Notes under the pieces: generated by a model
Databases searched by the model: none
What the model was told of the DNA's origin: nothing
What the model saw: the letters and a program-made list of their open reading frames with translations, nothing else
From: Pseudomonas poae
GTDB lineage: Bacteria > Pseudomonadota > Gammaproteobacteria > Pseudomonadales > Pseudomonadaceae
Assembly (NCBI GenBank): GCA_004000515.1
Contig: CP034537.1
Location: 6,090,001 to 6,154,000, forward strand
Direction of reading: 5' to 3'
Length of the DNA: 64,000 nucleotides
Translations under genes and position numbers: made by a program
In this document: piece after piece, positions 1 to 9,984 of the stretch
Layout of the letters: each line of letters begins with the position of its first letter
Position numbering within the stretch: the stretch's first letter is position 1

Positions 1-367
1 CGACACAGGACACTACAGTCGAGCCTGGGAGATCAGCACCGCACACCTCACTGACGAAGCGCTGCGCCACCTGGAAAGCTGGGTTGGCAATTTCGACTCA
101 AAGCCAACCGGACTGCTGTTTGAACCCTTTGCCCTGCCAGACTGCAATGGCGTCGGATGTAAGCTGATCGGCACGCCTTGGACCGACGATAACTTGGTGC
201 AGATCGAGGGCAATCCTTACTCCTCGCTGAGGCAAGAGCAGCTCGACGCCGGAACGCCGGAAGCCTTGGTCAACGTACTGTATCTGGCGGCATTGGCGGA
301 TGTGAGGTTGTTGATCTTCGACCCCGACGCTGCCGTCTTGGATGGGCTCGCGATTTTTGATGAGTAG
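1..367 (+). CDS. Small ICE protein, DUF5983-like, 5' end outside the window
   Basis: An open frame enters from the left edge (first full codon at base 2) and ends at TAG 365-367, giving about 121 residues with no start codon in view. It carries a STAHLTDE stretch near its start and a C-terminus of the type LLIFDPDA..LAIFDE. Both recall the DUF5983 family of small plasmid and ICE proteins, whose members end in a similar acidic FDW-like tail. The assignment is a tentative memory-based match and no function is known. It lies upstream of the conjugation block and is separated from it by a strong hairpin. Confidence 0.45.
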   Translation, partial: DTGHYSRAWEISTAHLTDEALRHLESWVGNFDSKPTGLLFEPFALPDCNGVGCKLIGTPWTDDNLVQIEGNPYSSLRQEQLDAGTPEALVNVLYLAALADVRLLIFDPDAAVLDGLAIFDE

Positions 368-429
368 CAACGAGTTCAGCGTTAACACGATCCACCTTGA
401 ATCAACTTCCTCACTGAATCGCTCCTTCA

Positions 430-470
430 CCTCATGTCAGGTTCTGCACTGAATCTGACATGAGGTTTTT
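430..470 (+). terminator. Perfect 11-bp hairpin with T-tract directly before pilL
   Basis: CCTCATGTCAG (430-440) pairs perfectly with CTGACATGAGG (455-465) around a 14-base loop and is followed by five T residues (466-470). It has the form of a rho-independent terminator for the upstream gene. The GAGG at 462-465 sits seven bases before the ATG at 473 and is the only Shine-Dalgarno-like sequence for pilL, so the same hairpin would also hide the ribosome binding site of the conjugation operon. Confidence 0.75.
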
Positions 471-472
471 CC

Positions 473-1015
473 ATGGAGCGTTTTTTCACGCCTGTCTGCC
501 TGCTGGGTTTGTTGAGTGCCTGCACCGCACAAATCCCAAACCCATTGCCGACTAATCCAGAGATTGACGGTAGCTCCAATCAGCCGCAGTTATCGAGGAG
601 TCCGGCCGACGAAAGCCATCCGTCAGAACTCCGCTATGGCCGCTATACACTGGTCAGCACCGAGCCCACCACGGAACAACGTGATCTCCTCGCTCAAATC
701 ATTGACGTGAGCATTCCGTCCAACCTGAATCCTTCGGTACAGGAAGCGATGCACTACGTGCTGCAGCGCTCGGGTTATTCGCTTTGCCCTGCCGCCGAAC
801 CAGTAAAGATATTGTTTAACCGGCCTCTGCCCGCCGCCCATTACCGGCTCGGCCCGATCTCTTTGCGCAGCGCGCTACAAGTGCTGGCTGGCCCCGCCTG
901 GCAACTCACGATCGATGAGGTCAGCCGTTCGGTCTGCTTCGAACGGCAGAAAAATGATGGCGGCACGGTGCGAGTCACGCCAACCTCGTCCCATCAGTCG
1001 GAGGCACGGCCATGA
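473..1015 (+). CDS. pilL: PilL N-terminal family lipoprotein (TIGR03748), ICE transfer region
   Basis: This 180-residue protein starts with a lipoprotein signal peptide ending in the lipobox LSAC, so it should be lipid-anchored on the periplasmic side. The core (residues about 50-165) includes the PVKILFNRPLPAAHYRLGPI-type segment of the PilL/TIGR03748 family, which opens the transfer block of PFGI-1/SPI-7-class ICEs. PilL-type proteins are linked to the type IV pilus or mating apparatus. The last codons overlap the next gene by four bases (ATGA at 1012-1015), which indicates translational coupling. No frameshift is seen. Confidence 0.8.
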   Translation: MERFFTPVCLLGLLSACTAQIPNPLPTNPEIDGSSNQPQLSRSPADESHPSELRYGRYTLVSTEPTTEQRDLLAQIIDVSIPSNLNPSVQEAMHYVLQRSGYSLCPAAEPVKILFNRPLPAAHYRLGPISLRSALQVLAGPAWQLTIDEVSRSVCFERQKNDGGTVRVTPTSSHQSEARP

Positions 1016-1683
1016 AAGCCTCGACCTTTCAGACCCTCATTGTCGGCTCACTTTGCCTGGCGGTCTCCGGGCTGAGTGGTGGTTTGTATAACCAGTATCA
1101 ACGCGTGACTGAGCTGGAAAATGCGAACGCCCAACGCGCACAGGCCCTGGATACCCTGCAACGTGATTCAAGCACCCTCTTGGATGCCCAGGAAAAGCTG
1201 CAATACGCATTGAAAGACCTGAAGCAGATGGTCGATACCGGTGAGCAACAGGCCAATACCCTCGATCCGATGCTGGATCAATGGGCGCAAGAGATACAGG
1301 AGCTACGCGACGGCCTGGCAGACCGTGCCACCGAAGCCGACATGATCGCGCTACGCGCACGACTTGAGCACGTTGAGCAGCAACTCTTGGACCTCAAGAC
1401 CCAGCTACCACTCCCAGCACCGACGCCCTCCTCGGACAAGCCGAAAAAAGCCTCTCGCCCAAAACCTGCCCCGCTCTCGCCGCCATTCTCCGTGTTGGGT
1501 GTCGAATCTCGCGGTGGCGAGCGCTTTCTGGCCGTCGCTCCTCCTGATAGCCGTTCGCTCAAGGATATCCAGTTGCTGCACAGCGGCGAGCAGCTAGGCA
1601 CTTGGCACCTGAAGGTGCTGGAGCCGAACACGGCCATCTTCGCGATGACCACTCAGCCAGACCAGACCGTGCAACTCCCTTGA
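1012..1683 (+). CDS. Membrane-anchored coiled-coil ICE protein of unknown function
   Basis: The protein has 223 residues. An N-terminal hydrophobic segment (residues about 8-25) is followed by a long heptad-rich coiled coil (about 30-130), a Pro/Lys/Ser-rich linker (about 135-160) and a small C-terminal globular part. Homologous positions in Pseudomonas ICEs hold a protein often mislabelled as a ParA partitioning protein, but no Walker motif is present here. The ATGA overlap with pilL and a nine-base gap to the next gene place it in the transfer operon. The topology suggests a single-pass inner membrane protein with a periplasmic rod, perhaps a structural link in the mating apparatus. Confidence 0.6.
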   Translation: MKASTFQTLIVGSLCLAVSGLSGGLYNQYQRVTELENANAQRAQALDTLQRDSSTLLDAQEKLQYALKDLKQMVDTGEQQANTLDPMLDQWAQEIQELRDGLADRATEADMIALRARLEHVEQQLLDLKTQLPLPAPTPSSDKPKKASRPKPAPLSPPFSVLGVESRGGERFLAVAPPDSRSLKDIQLLHSGEQLGTWHLKVLEPNTAIFAMTTQPDQTVQLP

Positions 1684-1692
1684 GAAACGATC

Positions 1693-2412
1693 ATGAACCG
1701 AGCGCTCCTGTCCCCCGTCGTCTGTCTCGTTTCACTGCTTAGCACGGCCGCTGCGATGGCTAACCCTGTCACGACACCGTCACGGGTCCAGGACACACAG
1801 TCCACTCAGCTGGGGCGCTCGCACCCTGAACAGGCGACAAGCTGGGGGCTCACGGAGCAGGAATGGACGCGCTTCGAACAGATCCAAGCGGGCCCGCGTG
1901 GTTTTTGGAGCCCGAATCTGGATCCGCTGACTGCGCTCGGCGTCGAGGCAGAGACCGACCAAGAACGCCAGCGCTATGCCGAATTGCAGGTGGCGTTGGA
2001 AGCCAAACGCGCCGAGCGCGAGTTGGCTTACCAAAACGCTTACACCGCGGCTTGGGCCAAGCTGTTTCCTGGGCTGTTGCCGATTCAGGGTATGGCATCC
2101 CCGCCCACCGCTAGCTCACCGGTAGAGCCGCGCCGAGCTTTGTTTGTCGAGGACCATTGCCCGCCGTGCACCGCCGAAGCGCAGCGTCTGCAAAGCAGTG
2201 ATACGACGTTTGATATTTATCTGGTGGGCAGCCAAGGCGAGGATGAACGCGTCCGTCGCTGGGCGCGGCAAGCGGACGTCGATCCGGCCAAGGTTCAGCG
2301 CCAGCAGATCACCCTGAACCATGACCGAGGTCGCTGGTTCAGCCTGGGTGCTGCGGGGCCATTGCCCGCCACGTTTCAACAGGTGAACGGACAATGGCAA
2401 CGCCTAGACTGA
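1693..2412 (+). CDS. Integrating conjugative element protein, TIGR03759 family
   Basis: This 239-residue protein has a cleavable-looking signal peptide (about 1-23, ending AMA). The conserved TIGR03759 region includes LTEQEWTRFEQIQAGPRG and WSPNLDPLTALGVEA, followed by a charged helix. The C-terminal half has a CPPC pair (VEDHCPPCTAEA), a thioredoxin-like feature that could handle disulfides in the periplasm. It is intact, and its end overlaps the start of the transglycosylase gene by 19 bases. In PFGI-1-class ICEs this family always sits at this place in the transfer block. Confidence 0.85.
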   Translation: MNRALLSPVVCLVSLLSTAAAMANPVTTPSRVQDTQSTQLGRSHPEQATSWGLTEQEWTRFEQIQAGPRGFWSPNLDPLTALGVEAETDQERQRYAELQVALEAKRAERELAYQNAYTAAWAKLFPGLLPIQGMASPPTASSPVEPRRALFVEDHCPPCTAEAQRLQSSDTTFDIYLVGSQGEDERVRRWARQADVDPAKVQRQQITLNHDRGRWFSLGAAGPLPATFQQVNGQWQRLD

Positions 2413-2941
2413 GTGGACTTGTGCTCATGCTGACGATGCTCGCAGCCCGGGCTGACGAACTTCCGCCGCCTGCCTATCAACTAGCGGCGCATGACGCCAG
2501 CATCCCTTCAACGGTGCTGTTCGCGATTGCGCTGCAGGAGAGTGGTATCCGCGTCCGTGGTCGACTGCTGCCCTGGCCTTGGACCCTGAACATCGCTGGA
2601 ACACCCTACCGCTTCGCCACTCGCCAGGCCGCCTGTCACGCCTTGCTTCAGGCACTCGCCCGACATGACGCCAAGCGGGTCGATGCCGGTCTCGGGCAAA
2701 CCAACCTGGGTTACCACGGACAACGTTTTTCCAGTCCTTGCGAAGCCCTTGATCCCTACCGAAATCTCGCCGTGACCGCCGCGCTGCTGCAGGAGCATCA
2801 CGCCGCCACCGGTGATTGGTCTTAGCTGCCGGGCGCTATCACCGTCCGGCAGGAGGCGCGCCGGCCGCACGCTACCGTGCTGGCTTTTCCCAGAGACTCG
2901 AACAGCTGCTGATTTCCTTTGAACAGGGCACACCACCATGA
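2394..2941 (+). CDS. Lytic transglycosylase-like ICE protein (one frameshift)
   Basis: A signal peptide (about 1-21) precedes an SLT-like domain whose likely catalytic glutamate is in ALQESG (residue about 50). A GQTNLGYHG segment and the AVTAALLQEHH helix follow, as in pilus and conjugation transglycosylases that open peptidoglycan for the transfer channel. As written, the frame stops at 2825 after GDWS. One extra G at about 2819 gives GDWVLAAGRYHRP and runs to the TGA at 2939-2941, which overlaps the next ATG. The break is therefore most likely a base-call error in a G run. The start ATG at 2394 lies inside the end of the previous gene. Confidence 0.78.
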
Positions 2942-3452
2942 AGCCCATATCTCTTACCTGCTATTTCCTCCTGCTCTTGGCACCTTTCGCCCAGCCGGAA
3001 CTGAACGTTGCCGAGGATCAGCCTAGCGACTTCACCCGACTCCATTTTCAAGTTTCCGGGCCGCCCATAAACAACAAGAGCCAGCCTGATCGGGCCATGC
3101 ATGCGGACCTGTCCACGTTTGCCGATGAAGCCTGGATACTGCCCATCCGCAGCTCCCACTTGAGCCCCGGCCAGATCACGTCTCGCGCCCTGAACATGCC
3201 GGGCTTGCAGCCATTTTTCCTGGTCGGGGAGGATCCCCAATCGTTGGCTTGGCTGCATCAGCGTGCGACTGAACTGCAAGAAATGGGGCGGCCGGCCTCG
3301 CCGTCGAAGTGACCGATACTGAAGCCCTGGCCCGAATTCGAGCAGCCGCGCCGGGCATCACCATCCTGCCGGTCAACGGCAACGACATCGCCTCTCGCCT
3401 GAAAATTGAGCACTACCCTGTCTTAATCACAGCCACCTCACTGGAACAGTGA
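2938..3452 (+). CDS. Integrating conjugative element protein, PFL_4695/TIGR03765 family (one frameshift)
   Basis: A signal peptide is followed by a segment resembling the PFL_4695 family, including a MHADLSTFADEAWILPIRS stretch typical of it. The raw frame ends at 3312. Adding one G to the run at about 3286-3289 restores GAAGLAVEVTD and then PVNGNDIASRLKIEHYPVLI, to a stop at 3450-3452. The restored length of about 172 residues fits the family. The ATGA overlap with the transglycosylase gene indicates coupling. It is presumed periplasmic, and the C-terminal pattern resembles the thioredoxin-like end of TrbC/TraW proteins, but its exact role is unknown. Confidence 0.75.
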
Positions 3453-3461
3453 GCCTGGGTC

Positions 3462-5562
3462 ATGGCCGAGCATGCGATCGAGTCCAAACTCCGGCCCGCA
3501 GTCGAACTATATACCGTGGCGATCTGCGTCGCCGCGGCGGTGTTGTGTGTACTCACCCTGGGCCGTGGCCCTATCACCCGAGATCGGTCTGGTTGCAGCG
3601 CTGGCCTATGCCCTGTTCGGCCTGATCCGGCTGCGACAAGCCTGGGAGGTGCTGCGCTATCGGCGCAATATCCGTCGGCTGCCCCGTTACGAGCTGACCA
3701 GTCGGCAGATTCCGGTCAGTCGTAAACGTTTGTTTATGGTCGCGGTTTTCGCTGGACCCGCCTGCACACCAGCGCTTGGTCGAGGCCCAGGATCCGACGG
3801 TCGCCCACTATGTCGACCAACCGACCCGCTACCGCCTGGCCCGTGGACTCGAACGGCGCCTGGAGCATGCACCGTTTCCACTCTCGATACTGGCCCGTGT
3901 CACGGCCTGGGACAGTGCCTTCAATCCGTTGCGGCCTTTGCCCCCGGTAGGTGGCTCGCCACTATTGCATGGGGTCGAGCCCGATGAAACGGAAGTCAGT
4001 CTGCCGCTGGGCGAACGGGTCGGACACACCCTGGTGCTGGGTACTACCCGCGTCGGCAAGACACGACTCGCCGAGGTGTACATCACCCAGGACATTCATC
4101 GCATCGAACATGAGGTGGTCATCGTCTTCGATCCGAAGGGCGATGCCGACTTGCTCAAACGCATGTACGTCGAAGCCAAGCGGGCCGGCCGGGATAAGGA
4201 GTTCTATGTTTTCCATCTAGGCTGGCCGGAAATATCCGCTCGTTACAACGCCGTGGGACGCTTCGGGCGTATCTCGGAAGTGGCGTCACGCATCGCCGGG
4301 CAGCTCAGCGGCGAAGGTAACTCCGCGGCCTTTCGCGAGTTTGCCTGGCGTTTCGTCAACATCATCGCCCGTGCCCTGATCGAGTTAGGCCGGCGTCCGG
4401 ACTACCTGCAGATCCAACGGCATGTAGTCAACATCGACGCACTGTTCATCGAGTACGCCCAGCAGTTTTTCGCCAAGAACGACCCGAAGGCGTGGGAAGT
4501 GATCGTTCAGCTTGAAGGCAAGCTCACCGAGAAGAACATCCCCGGCATATGATCGGGCGCGAAAAGCGGGTTGTGGCCATCGAGCAATACCTGGCGGTGA
4601 AGCGGGTATTTGATCCGGTAATGGACGGACTGCGTTCAGCGGTGCGCTACGACCGTACTTACTTCGACAAAATCGTTGCCTCGCTACTGCCTCTGCTGGA
4701 AAAACTCACCACCGGCAAGACCGCCCAGTTACTGGCCCCCAACTACACCGACCTGGATGACCCTAGGCCGATCTTCGACTGGATGCAGATCATCCGAAAA
4801 CGCGGCATTGTCTACGTCGGTCTGGATGCGCTGACCGACGCCGAGGTGGCCGCCGCGGTGGGCAACTCCATGTTCGCCGACTTGGTCTCAGTCGCGGGCC
4901 ACATCTACAAACATGGCATTGACCATGGCCTGCCCCAATCGGGTAACAACAGTGACAAGTTGCCGATCAACCTCCACGCCGATGAGTTCAACGAGTTGAT
5001 GGGTGATGAGTTCATCCCACTGATCAATAAGGGCGGCGGTGCCGGTATCCAGGTAACCGCCTACACCCAGACCCTTAGCGATATCGAAGCACGTATCGGC
5101 AACCGGGCCAAGGCCGGCCAGGTGATCGGCAATTTCAACACCCTTCAGATGCTGCGGGTGAGAGAAACCGCGACCGCTGAACTACTCACCCAGCAGTTGC
5201 CCAAGGTTAACGTGCTGACCAAGACCCTAGTGTCGGGTGCCACCGACACCTCCGATCCAGAGGCCAATACAGACTTCACTTCGTCCTCGCAGGATCGCGT
5301 CAGCAGCACCAGTGTGCCGCTGATCGAGCCAGCGCATATCGTCAGCTTGCCCAAGGGGCAAATGTTCTCCTTCCAGGCCGGTGGGCAGCTCTGGAAAGTC
5401 CGCATGCCTTTACCTAAACCCTCCAACGACGATGCCATGCCCAAGGACCTGCAGGAGCTCACCCAGCGAATGCGGGCCACCTACAACGCGCAGGCGGGGC
5501 AATGGTGGAGTGCAAGCGGTGGCGGCCCGACAACCAACTTCGATCTGGATCAGGTGGGGTAG
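3462..5562 (+). CDS. traD: Type IV secretion coupling protein TraD (SXT/TOL subfamily), frameshifted
   Basis: This is the VirD4/TraD-class coupling ATPase that links the relaxosome to the channel. Two N-terminal membrane segments are followed by Walker A GTTRVGKT (about 4045-4068), the Walker B-like VVIVFDPKGD and a C-terminal motor part containing PINLHADEFNEL and GIQVTAYTQTLSDIEAR. The frame shifts near 3566, twice between 3735 and 3770, and near 4543. Adding C or G to short runs (for example C4 to C5 at 4540-4543, giving IPRHMIGREK) rebuilds about 700 residues, the normal length for this family. The ATG at 3462 lies ten bases after the previous gene. Confidence 0.85.
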
Positions 5563-5651
5563 CTCGCCCCGCTACAGGTGTTGATTCAGCAGAAAGCTAT
5601 CCAGAAGGCGTCGTGACGACATCAACTTTGCAGCGCGCAATGGAGTGAACG

Positions 5652-6383
5652 ATGGCGACTCCCACCCAGAACACGCCACCACAACCGATCCAGCGCCCGG
5701 GATTAATCGTCTCGGCGATTGGCTTGATTTTACGCATCATCGGTTTGCTGATCGCCTCGTTGCTATTCTCGATCCTCATCGAGTTCGCAGGAATACTACT
5801 GTTCTGGAGCGATCAAGGTTGGCGACATAGCCAAGCCATGTTGAGTAGTGAGCTGGGTTGGCTAAGCGAGCACTTCAAAGCCTCGCTCATCATCCAACAA
5901 CCCGGACAGACGATTGTCCAGTGGCTGGATTTTCTCAATCAGTGGTTGTTGGTCAAGACAGGCTTTGCGGATTTTGCCCAGCTGGCTCGGGTGTCGAGCC
6001 AGGGCAACGGTTTCTGGAGCTGGATCAATCAGCTCTACGTAAGCATTGAGGATTTCGTGCTGGCGGCGGTGTATGTGACCTTTACCTTCATGGTACGCCT
6101 GACCATTTTGGCCTTAGCGACTCCCCTGTTTCTGTTGACTATGTTCACCGGTTTTATTGACGGCCTGGTGCGCCGCGACCTACGCAAATTTGGCGCGGGC
6201 CGAGAAAGCAGTTTTGTTTATCACCGCGCCAAGCGTACGGTAATGCCACTGCTGTTAGTGCCCTGGATCATTTACTTATCCCTGCCTTTTCCGCTCAATC
6301 CCATCTCCCTTTTTTTGCCTAGCGCGACCATGCTGAGTTTAGCCATGACAATCACCGCAGCAACCTTCAAAAAGCACCTCTGA
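5652..6383 (+). CDS. Integrating conjugative element membrane protein, TIGR03747 family (DUF4400)
   Basis: The protein has 243 residues, is intact and has four or five predicted transmembrane helices: about 20-55, then a pair about 130-170 and a pair about 195-235. The central amphipathic part contains LDFLNQWLLVKTGF, and a positively charged loop contains GLVRRDLRKFGAGRESSFVYHR; both fit TIGR03747. In known ICEs this gene follows traD and is followed at once by the RAQPRD gene. Here the next ICE gene is 36 kb away, so the siderophore island begins just after this stop codon. Confidence 0.88.
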   Translation: MATPTQNTPPQPIQRPGLIVSAIGLILRIIGLLIASLLFSILIEFAGILLFWSDQGWRHSQAMLSSELGWLSEHFKASLIIQQPGQTIVQWLDFLNQWLLVKTGFADFAQLARVSSQGNGFWSWINQLYVSIEDFVLAAVYVTFTFMVRLTILALATPLFLLTMFTGFIDGLVRRDLRKFGAGRESSFVYHRAKRTVMPLLLVPWIIYLSLPFPLNPISLFLPSATMLSLAMTITAATFKKHL

Positions 6384-6626
6384 AAGATCAGATTTATCCT
6401 CCAAGGTCTATGGAAAGCAGCACCGGCTGCGCGTAATTGCCTGTTACACACTTTCGTTGCCGACTCATATTGGACAGCTTCGAGCATGTGAAAGTACAAA
6501 CCTTCCCAACCTTCTATGTTCAAGTGGCTTTGGCAATCATGGCCTATTTTACTGTGGCATCCGTCAGATTTGCTGCGCACCTGCCTGCGTCAAACGTATC
6601 TGGATCTCTTAGGCTCAACTCTTCGT
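6384..6626. other. Left junction of the siderophore island
   Basis: The 243 bases between the last left-hand transfer gene and the AraC gene contain no convincing gene. Base composition is more AT-rich than either side. I see no insertion sequence, integrase or direct repeat shared with the right junction (42601-42785), so the insertion mechanism cannot be read from the sequence. Confidence 0.5.
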
Positions 6627-7615
6627 TTACAACGCACTAACACCAAATGATTTGCCTCTCCCACCGTTCTTGAGAGTCGAGGGGTTGATTCCGAACTGCT
6701 TACGAAACGCTGTCGCAAAATGACTGGCATTGGCGTAGCCCAGGTCCGAGGCGATGCGCATCACTGAGTCATCACCGCTCATCAAGCGACTGCGTGCCTG
6801 GATCATGCGTGCTTGCTGGAATACGCCATAGACACTATTGAAGAACAGTTGGCGAAACCCGCGTGTCAGTTTGGGTTGACTCAACCCGGACTCACGCGCC
6901 AACTCAGACAGGCTCGGCGCCTTGCCCAGATCTTCAAGCAGACGCTCACGGGCACGCACCAGCCGTTGGCGATCGGTGTTACTGACGCGGCAGGTACACT
7001 CGGAGTCCTGGCGTACTTCCAGGAACAAGCTCACCAGCGTAACGCTCTGCCCGTAAAGCCACAGACTGCTGCGGGTCTGGGCCGGGGCAATCCGGCACCC
7101 TGGTCCATGGCTGTGCCGAGCAGGTGCGCAGTCGCGCTCATTTCGCCACTGCGATGACCATCGAGAAAGCAATGGTCACAGGCCAATGCTTTGTTCAGCA
7201 GTGGATCGAGTTTCAGCTCCCACTGCTCAAGCACTTCAGGACGAATCATCACAGTGATGTTATCGATCTCGCCGTGCTGGTGATAAAGACCATGGCGGCA
7301 ACGACCAAAGCTGATGCTGCCGGCGCCCTCGTCAACCGCATAGCGCCGTTGCCGACGCCCCTCTTGAAAGCTGCACGAGGCCTTGCCCTTGAGCAGGTTA
7401 GTGAAACTGAAATGGATGCAATCGCTGTCGTCCTGCAAGGGCAACTCGATCGGCTGTTCGAACGTGCTTTGCCACCGCACGATGTCCAGCCCGTACTGCA
7501 GCGACACGCGGGTGACGCGACAGTGGGCCCCTGGCCCGAGGTCGCTTCCATATCCTCCCGTAATGATTCGCGAGACCGGCATCGGCTCCCCTGCGCCTCC
7601 TTGAACGGCTGACAT
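6627..7615 (-). CDS. AraC-family siderophore regulator, PchR/YbtA type (one frameshift)
   Basis: The C-terminal 100 residues form a two-helix-turn-helix AraC domain (LSELARESGLSQPKLTRGF, then MRIASDLGYANASHFATAFRK). The N-terminal part is a sensor domain like that of PchR and YbtA, which bind Fe-siderophore and activate receptor and biosynthesis genes. The raw frame breaks near 7100; one G added to a GGG run gives DQGCRIAPAQTRSSLWLYG, and the joined protein has about 329 residues. The ATG at 7615 has GGAG seven bases upstream. It is transcribed away from the receptor gene, with a Fur-box-like site between them, as in pchR-fptA layouts. Confidence 0.82.
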
Positions 7616-7673
7616 CGTAAATCTCCTGGCTGACCGGATACGGCTCGAATCAGATCACATCGGGGTAGATGTG

Positions 7674-7694
7674 CGCAATTGATAATTATTAGCA
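7674..7694. promoter_or_regulatory. Putative Fur box between regulator and receptor
   Basis: The stretch GCAATTGATAATTATTAGC (7674-7692) is AT-rich and dyadic around GATAATTATT, close to the Fur consensus GATAATGATAATCATTATC. It lies in the divergent region of the AraC gene and the first TonB-dependent receptor, where iron repression would be expected. Confidence 0.6.
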
Positions 7695-7778
7695 TCTGGA
7701 GCGTTGCAAAGGCTCCGCCAAATCGCCGCTGCTACCCCGCAACGCGCGCCGATCAGAATCCTCAGTCAAGGTCCCATC

Positions 7779-9900
7779 ATGTCTGCACGATGCAACACGA
7801 CGGCTACCCGCCAATCTTGCTATAAACGTAATACTATAACAATAGCCATGAGTTTCACACTGGCCAATTCGGCGCTCGCCGCCGCCGCCGAGCCCGTGCA
7901 ACTGCCGGCCTCGACGGTGACTGCGCGCATGGAGCAGGAAGACCCGAAGGAAGTGCCGATCAGCCTCAGCGTGATCAGCGGCGAGCAACTGCGCACCCAG
8001 CGCCTCGACACGCTGGAAAGCGCACTGCGCAACACGTCCGGCGTGAGCGTCAACTCCTCCGGAGGCCCGAATGACTTCAACGTGCTGATCCGTGGCGTCG
8101 GCTCGCTGTACCAGATGTCGATGGATGACAGCTCAGTGGCGTTCAATATCGATGGCGTTCCAGTGTCGTCGCGCAGCCTCGGTTTCGGCACCCTCGACGT
8201 CGAGCGTATTGAAGTGCTCAAGGGGCCTCAGGGCACCTTGTCCGGTGCGATTGGCCAGGCGGGCGCGGTGAATATCACCACGCGCCAACCTACCCGCGAA
8301 CTTGAGGGTTATGTGCGTGGCGAAGTCGGCCAGGAAGGCCAGTTCCTCACCGAAGGCGCCATCGGCGGGCCGATCAGCGACAGCCTCAGCGGTCGCCTGG
8401 CTGTGCGTCGTGCCGGTTATGACAACTGGATCGACAACGACCAGACTAATCACCCCATCACCAAGCCGCGTAACGAAGCCTACCGAGGCAGCCTGCTCTG
8501 GGACCTTAACGATGACACCCATGTGTTGGTCAGCGCCGAACGCCAGAAAACCGAGCGCGCCACCAACTCGCTGGTGTTGCGCCCCTACGGCAGCGACCCC
8601 AGCCTGGACCTGACGCCAGGCCTGTTCGACGACAACTACAAGACCACCGAGCGCTATACGCTCAAGGTCGATCACGACTTCGCCAACAGCCGCCTGACCT
8701 CCACCACCGCCACGTCCACCGCCGACTTCGAAGGCCTGATCGCCTACGACAGCAAACTCATGGGCGCCCTGTACGGAACCCCTAGCGAATTCTGGGTGGT
8801 GGACAAATCCTTCGAGCGCAGCTGGAGCCAGGACCTGCACCTGAGCTCGCTGCCCGACTCCGACGTGTTCTGGGTGGCAGGCCTCGCCGCCAGCCGCAAC
8901 GAGCGCAGCTACGACACGCCACGCAACACCTACGGCACCTCCGGCGCCAAATACCGTGACTTCACCACCACTACTTACGCCGGCTACGGCGAAGTCACCT
9001 TCCCCCCTCACCGAGCGCCTTAAACTCACCACCGGCTATCGCCACTCCTGGGACCGCAAGACCTACGACGGTCAGTACTTCTCTGGCAGCAGTGCGGTGC
9101 AAGACTCCCGCAAGCTGACCGACGACTATGGCACCGGCCGCGTCGCCCTGAGCTACGCCCTCACGCCGCAAACCAACGTCTACGTGCAACTCGCGCGGGG
9201 CTATAAATCCGGTGGTTTCAATGACTATGCCTCGCAGGTCACCGACAGCGAACCCTACAAGGCCGCTGTCAGCAAAGCCGCGGAACTGGGCTTCAAGAGT
9301 GAAACCGAAGACCGTCGCGGCAGCCTCAACGGTGCGCTGTTCTTCACCCGGGTACACGACGATCACCTGCTCGGCTACGACGCAGCAACCTTCGCCACCA
9401 ATGCCTTCAACGCCGACACCCGCACCCGTGGTGCCGAATTGGAAGGCAGCTGGCGCTTCGATTACGGCCTGACCCTGGCCGCCAGCGCCACCTACCTCGA
9501 TGCCAAGATCACCAGCGGCGTGCAAGGCATCCAGGCCGGTGACGTCGCTGCCGGCAACCGCACCCCGGATGTTCCGCGCTGGAGCGGCAACTTCAACGCC
9601 AGCTGGAAACACCCACTGGGCACCTTCGCCAGCCTCGGTGAAACCACCCTCAACACCAGCCTGAACTATCACTTGGTGGGCGAGCGCGCAGCCGACCCGC
9701 AAAACCACTTCAACCTGGACAACTACGAGAAACTCGACCTGCGCGCGGGCCTCGACAGCAAATACGGCGAAGTCTATGCCTTCGCCGACAACCTGCTGAA
9801 CCAGACTTACGACACCTACGGTTTCTACAGTGACCCGGTGGCCTACGGTGCACCAGCACGCCGCCGTACCTTGGGTGTAGGCTACACCTATCAGTTCTGA
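7779..9900 (+). CDS. TonB-dependent siderophore receptor, FyuA-like, copy 1 (one frameshift)
   Basis: An outer-membrane receptor of about 706 residues. A signal peptide ending near ALA and a TonB-box-like STVTA segment are followed by the plug domain (EVPISLSVISG, RGVGSLYQMSMDD, VEVLKGPQGT-type motif VLKGPQGTL) and a 22-strand barrel ending in the aromatic YTYQF. The frame shifts in the C run at 9001-9006; removing one C gives FPLTERLKLTTGYRHSW. The start ATG at 7779 was chosen because a longer upstream start would lie against the Fur-box-like site. The receptor is strongly similar to the convergent copy at 9985-12129. It probably imports the Fe complex made by this island. Confidence 0.85.
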
Positions 9901-9908
9901 CCCGCCCC

Positions 9909-9970
9909 CGTCGCCGGCAAGCCGGCTCCTACACCAATGGCAACCTGTAGGAGCCAGCCCGCCGACGATG
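9909..9970. repeat. Inverted pair of Pseudomonas REP elements
   Basis: CGTCGCCGGCAAGCCGGCTC plus CTACA (9909-9933) is the reverse complement of the common fluorescens-group REP TGTAGGAGCCGGCTTGCCGG. A second, less perfect copy TGTAGGAGCCAGCCCGCCGA (9946-9965, continuing to 9970) faces it. The pair sits between two convergent receptor genes, where it can act as a bidirectional terminator. It also ties the island to a Pseudomonas host. Confidence 0.75.
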
Positions 9971-9984
9971 GCCACAACTGGGGC

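Noticed and set aside
3462-5562. Two separate coupling-protein genes, one ending at 4552 and one starting at 4549
   Set aside because: The join needs one C in a C4 run and gives a single normal TraD; the ATG at 4549 has no ribosome site.
6437-6640. 67-codon plus-strand frame at the left island junction
   Set aside because: No ribosome site, no family features, and it overlaps the end of the regulator gene.
8133-9032. Minus-strand open frame of about 300 codons in receptor 1
   Set aside because: Val/Gly/Ala-rich shadow of the receptor gene.
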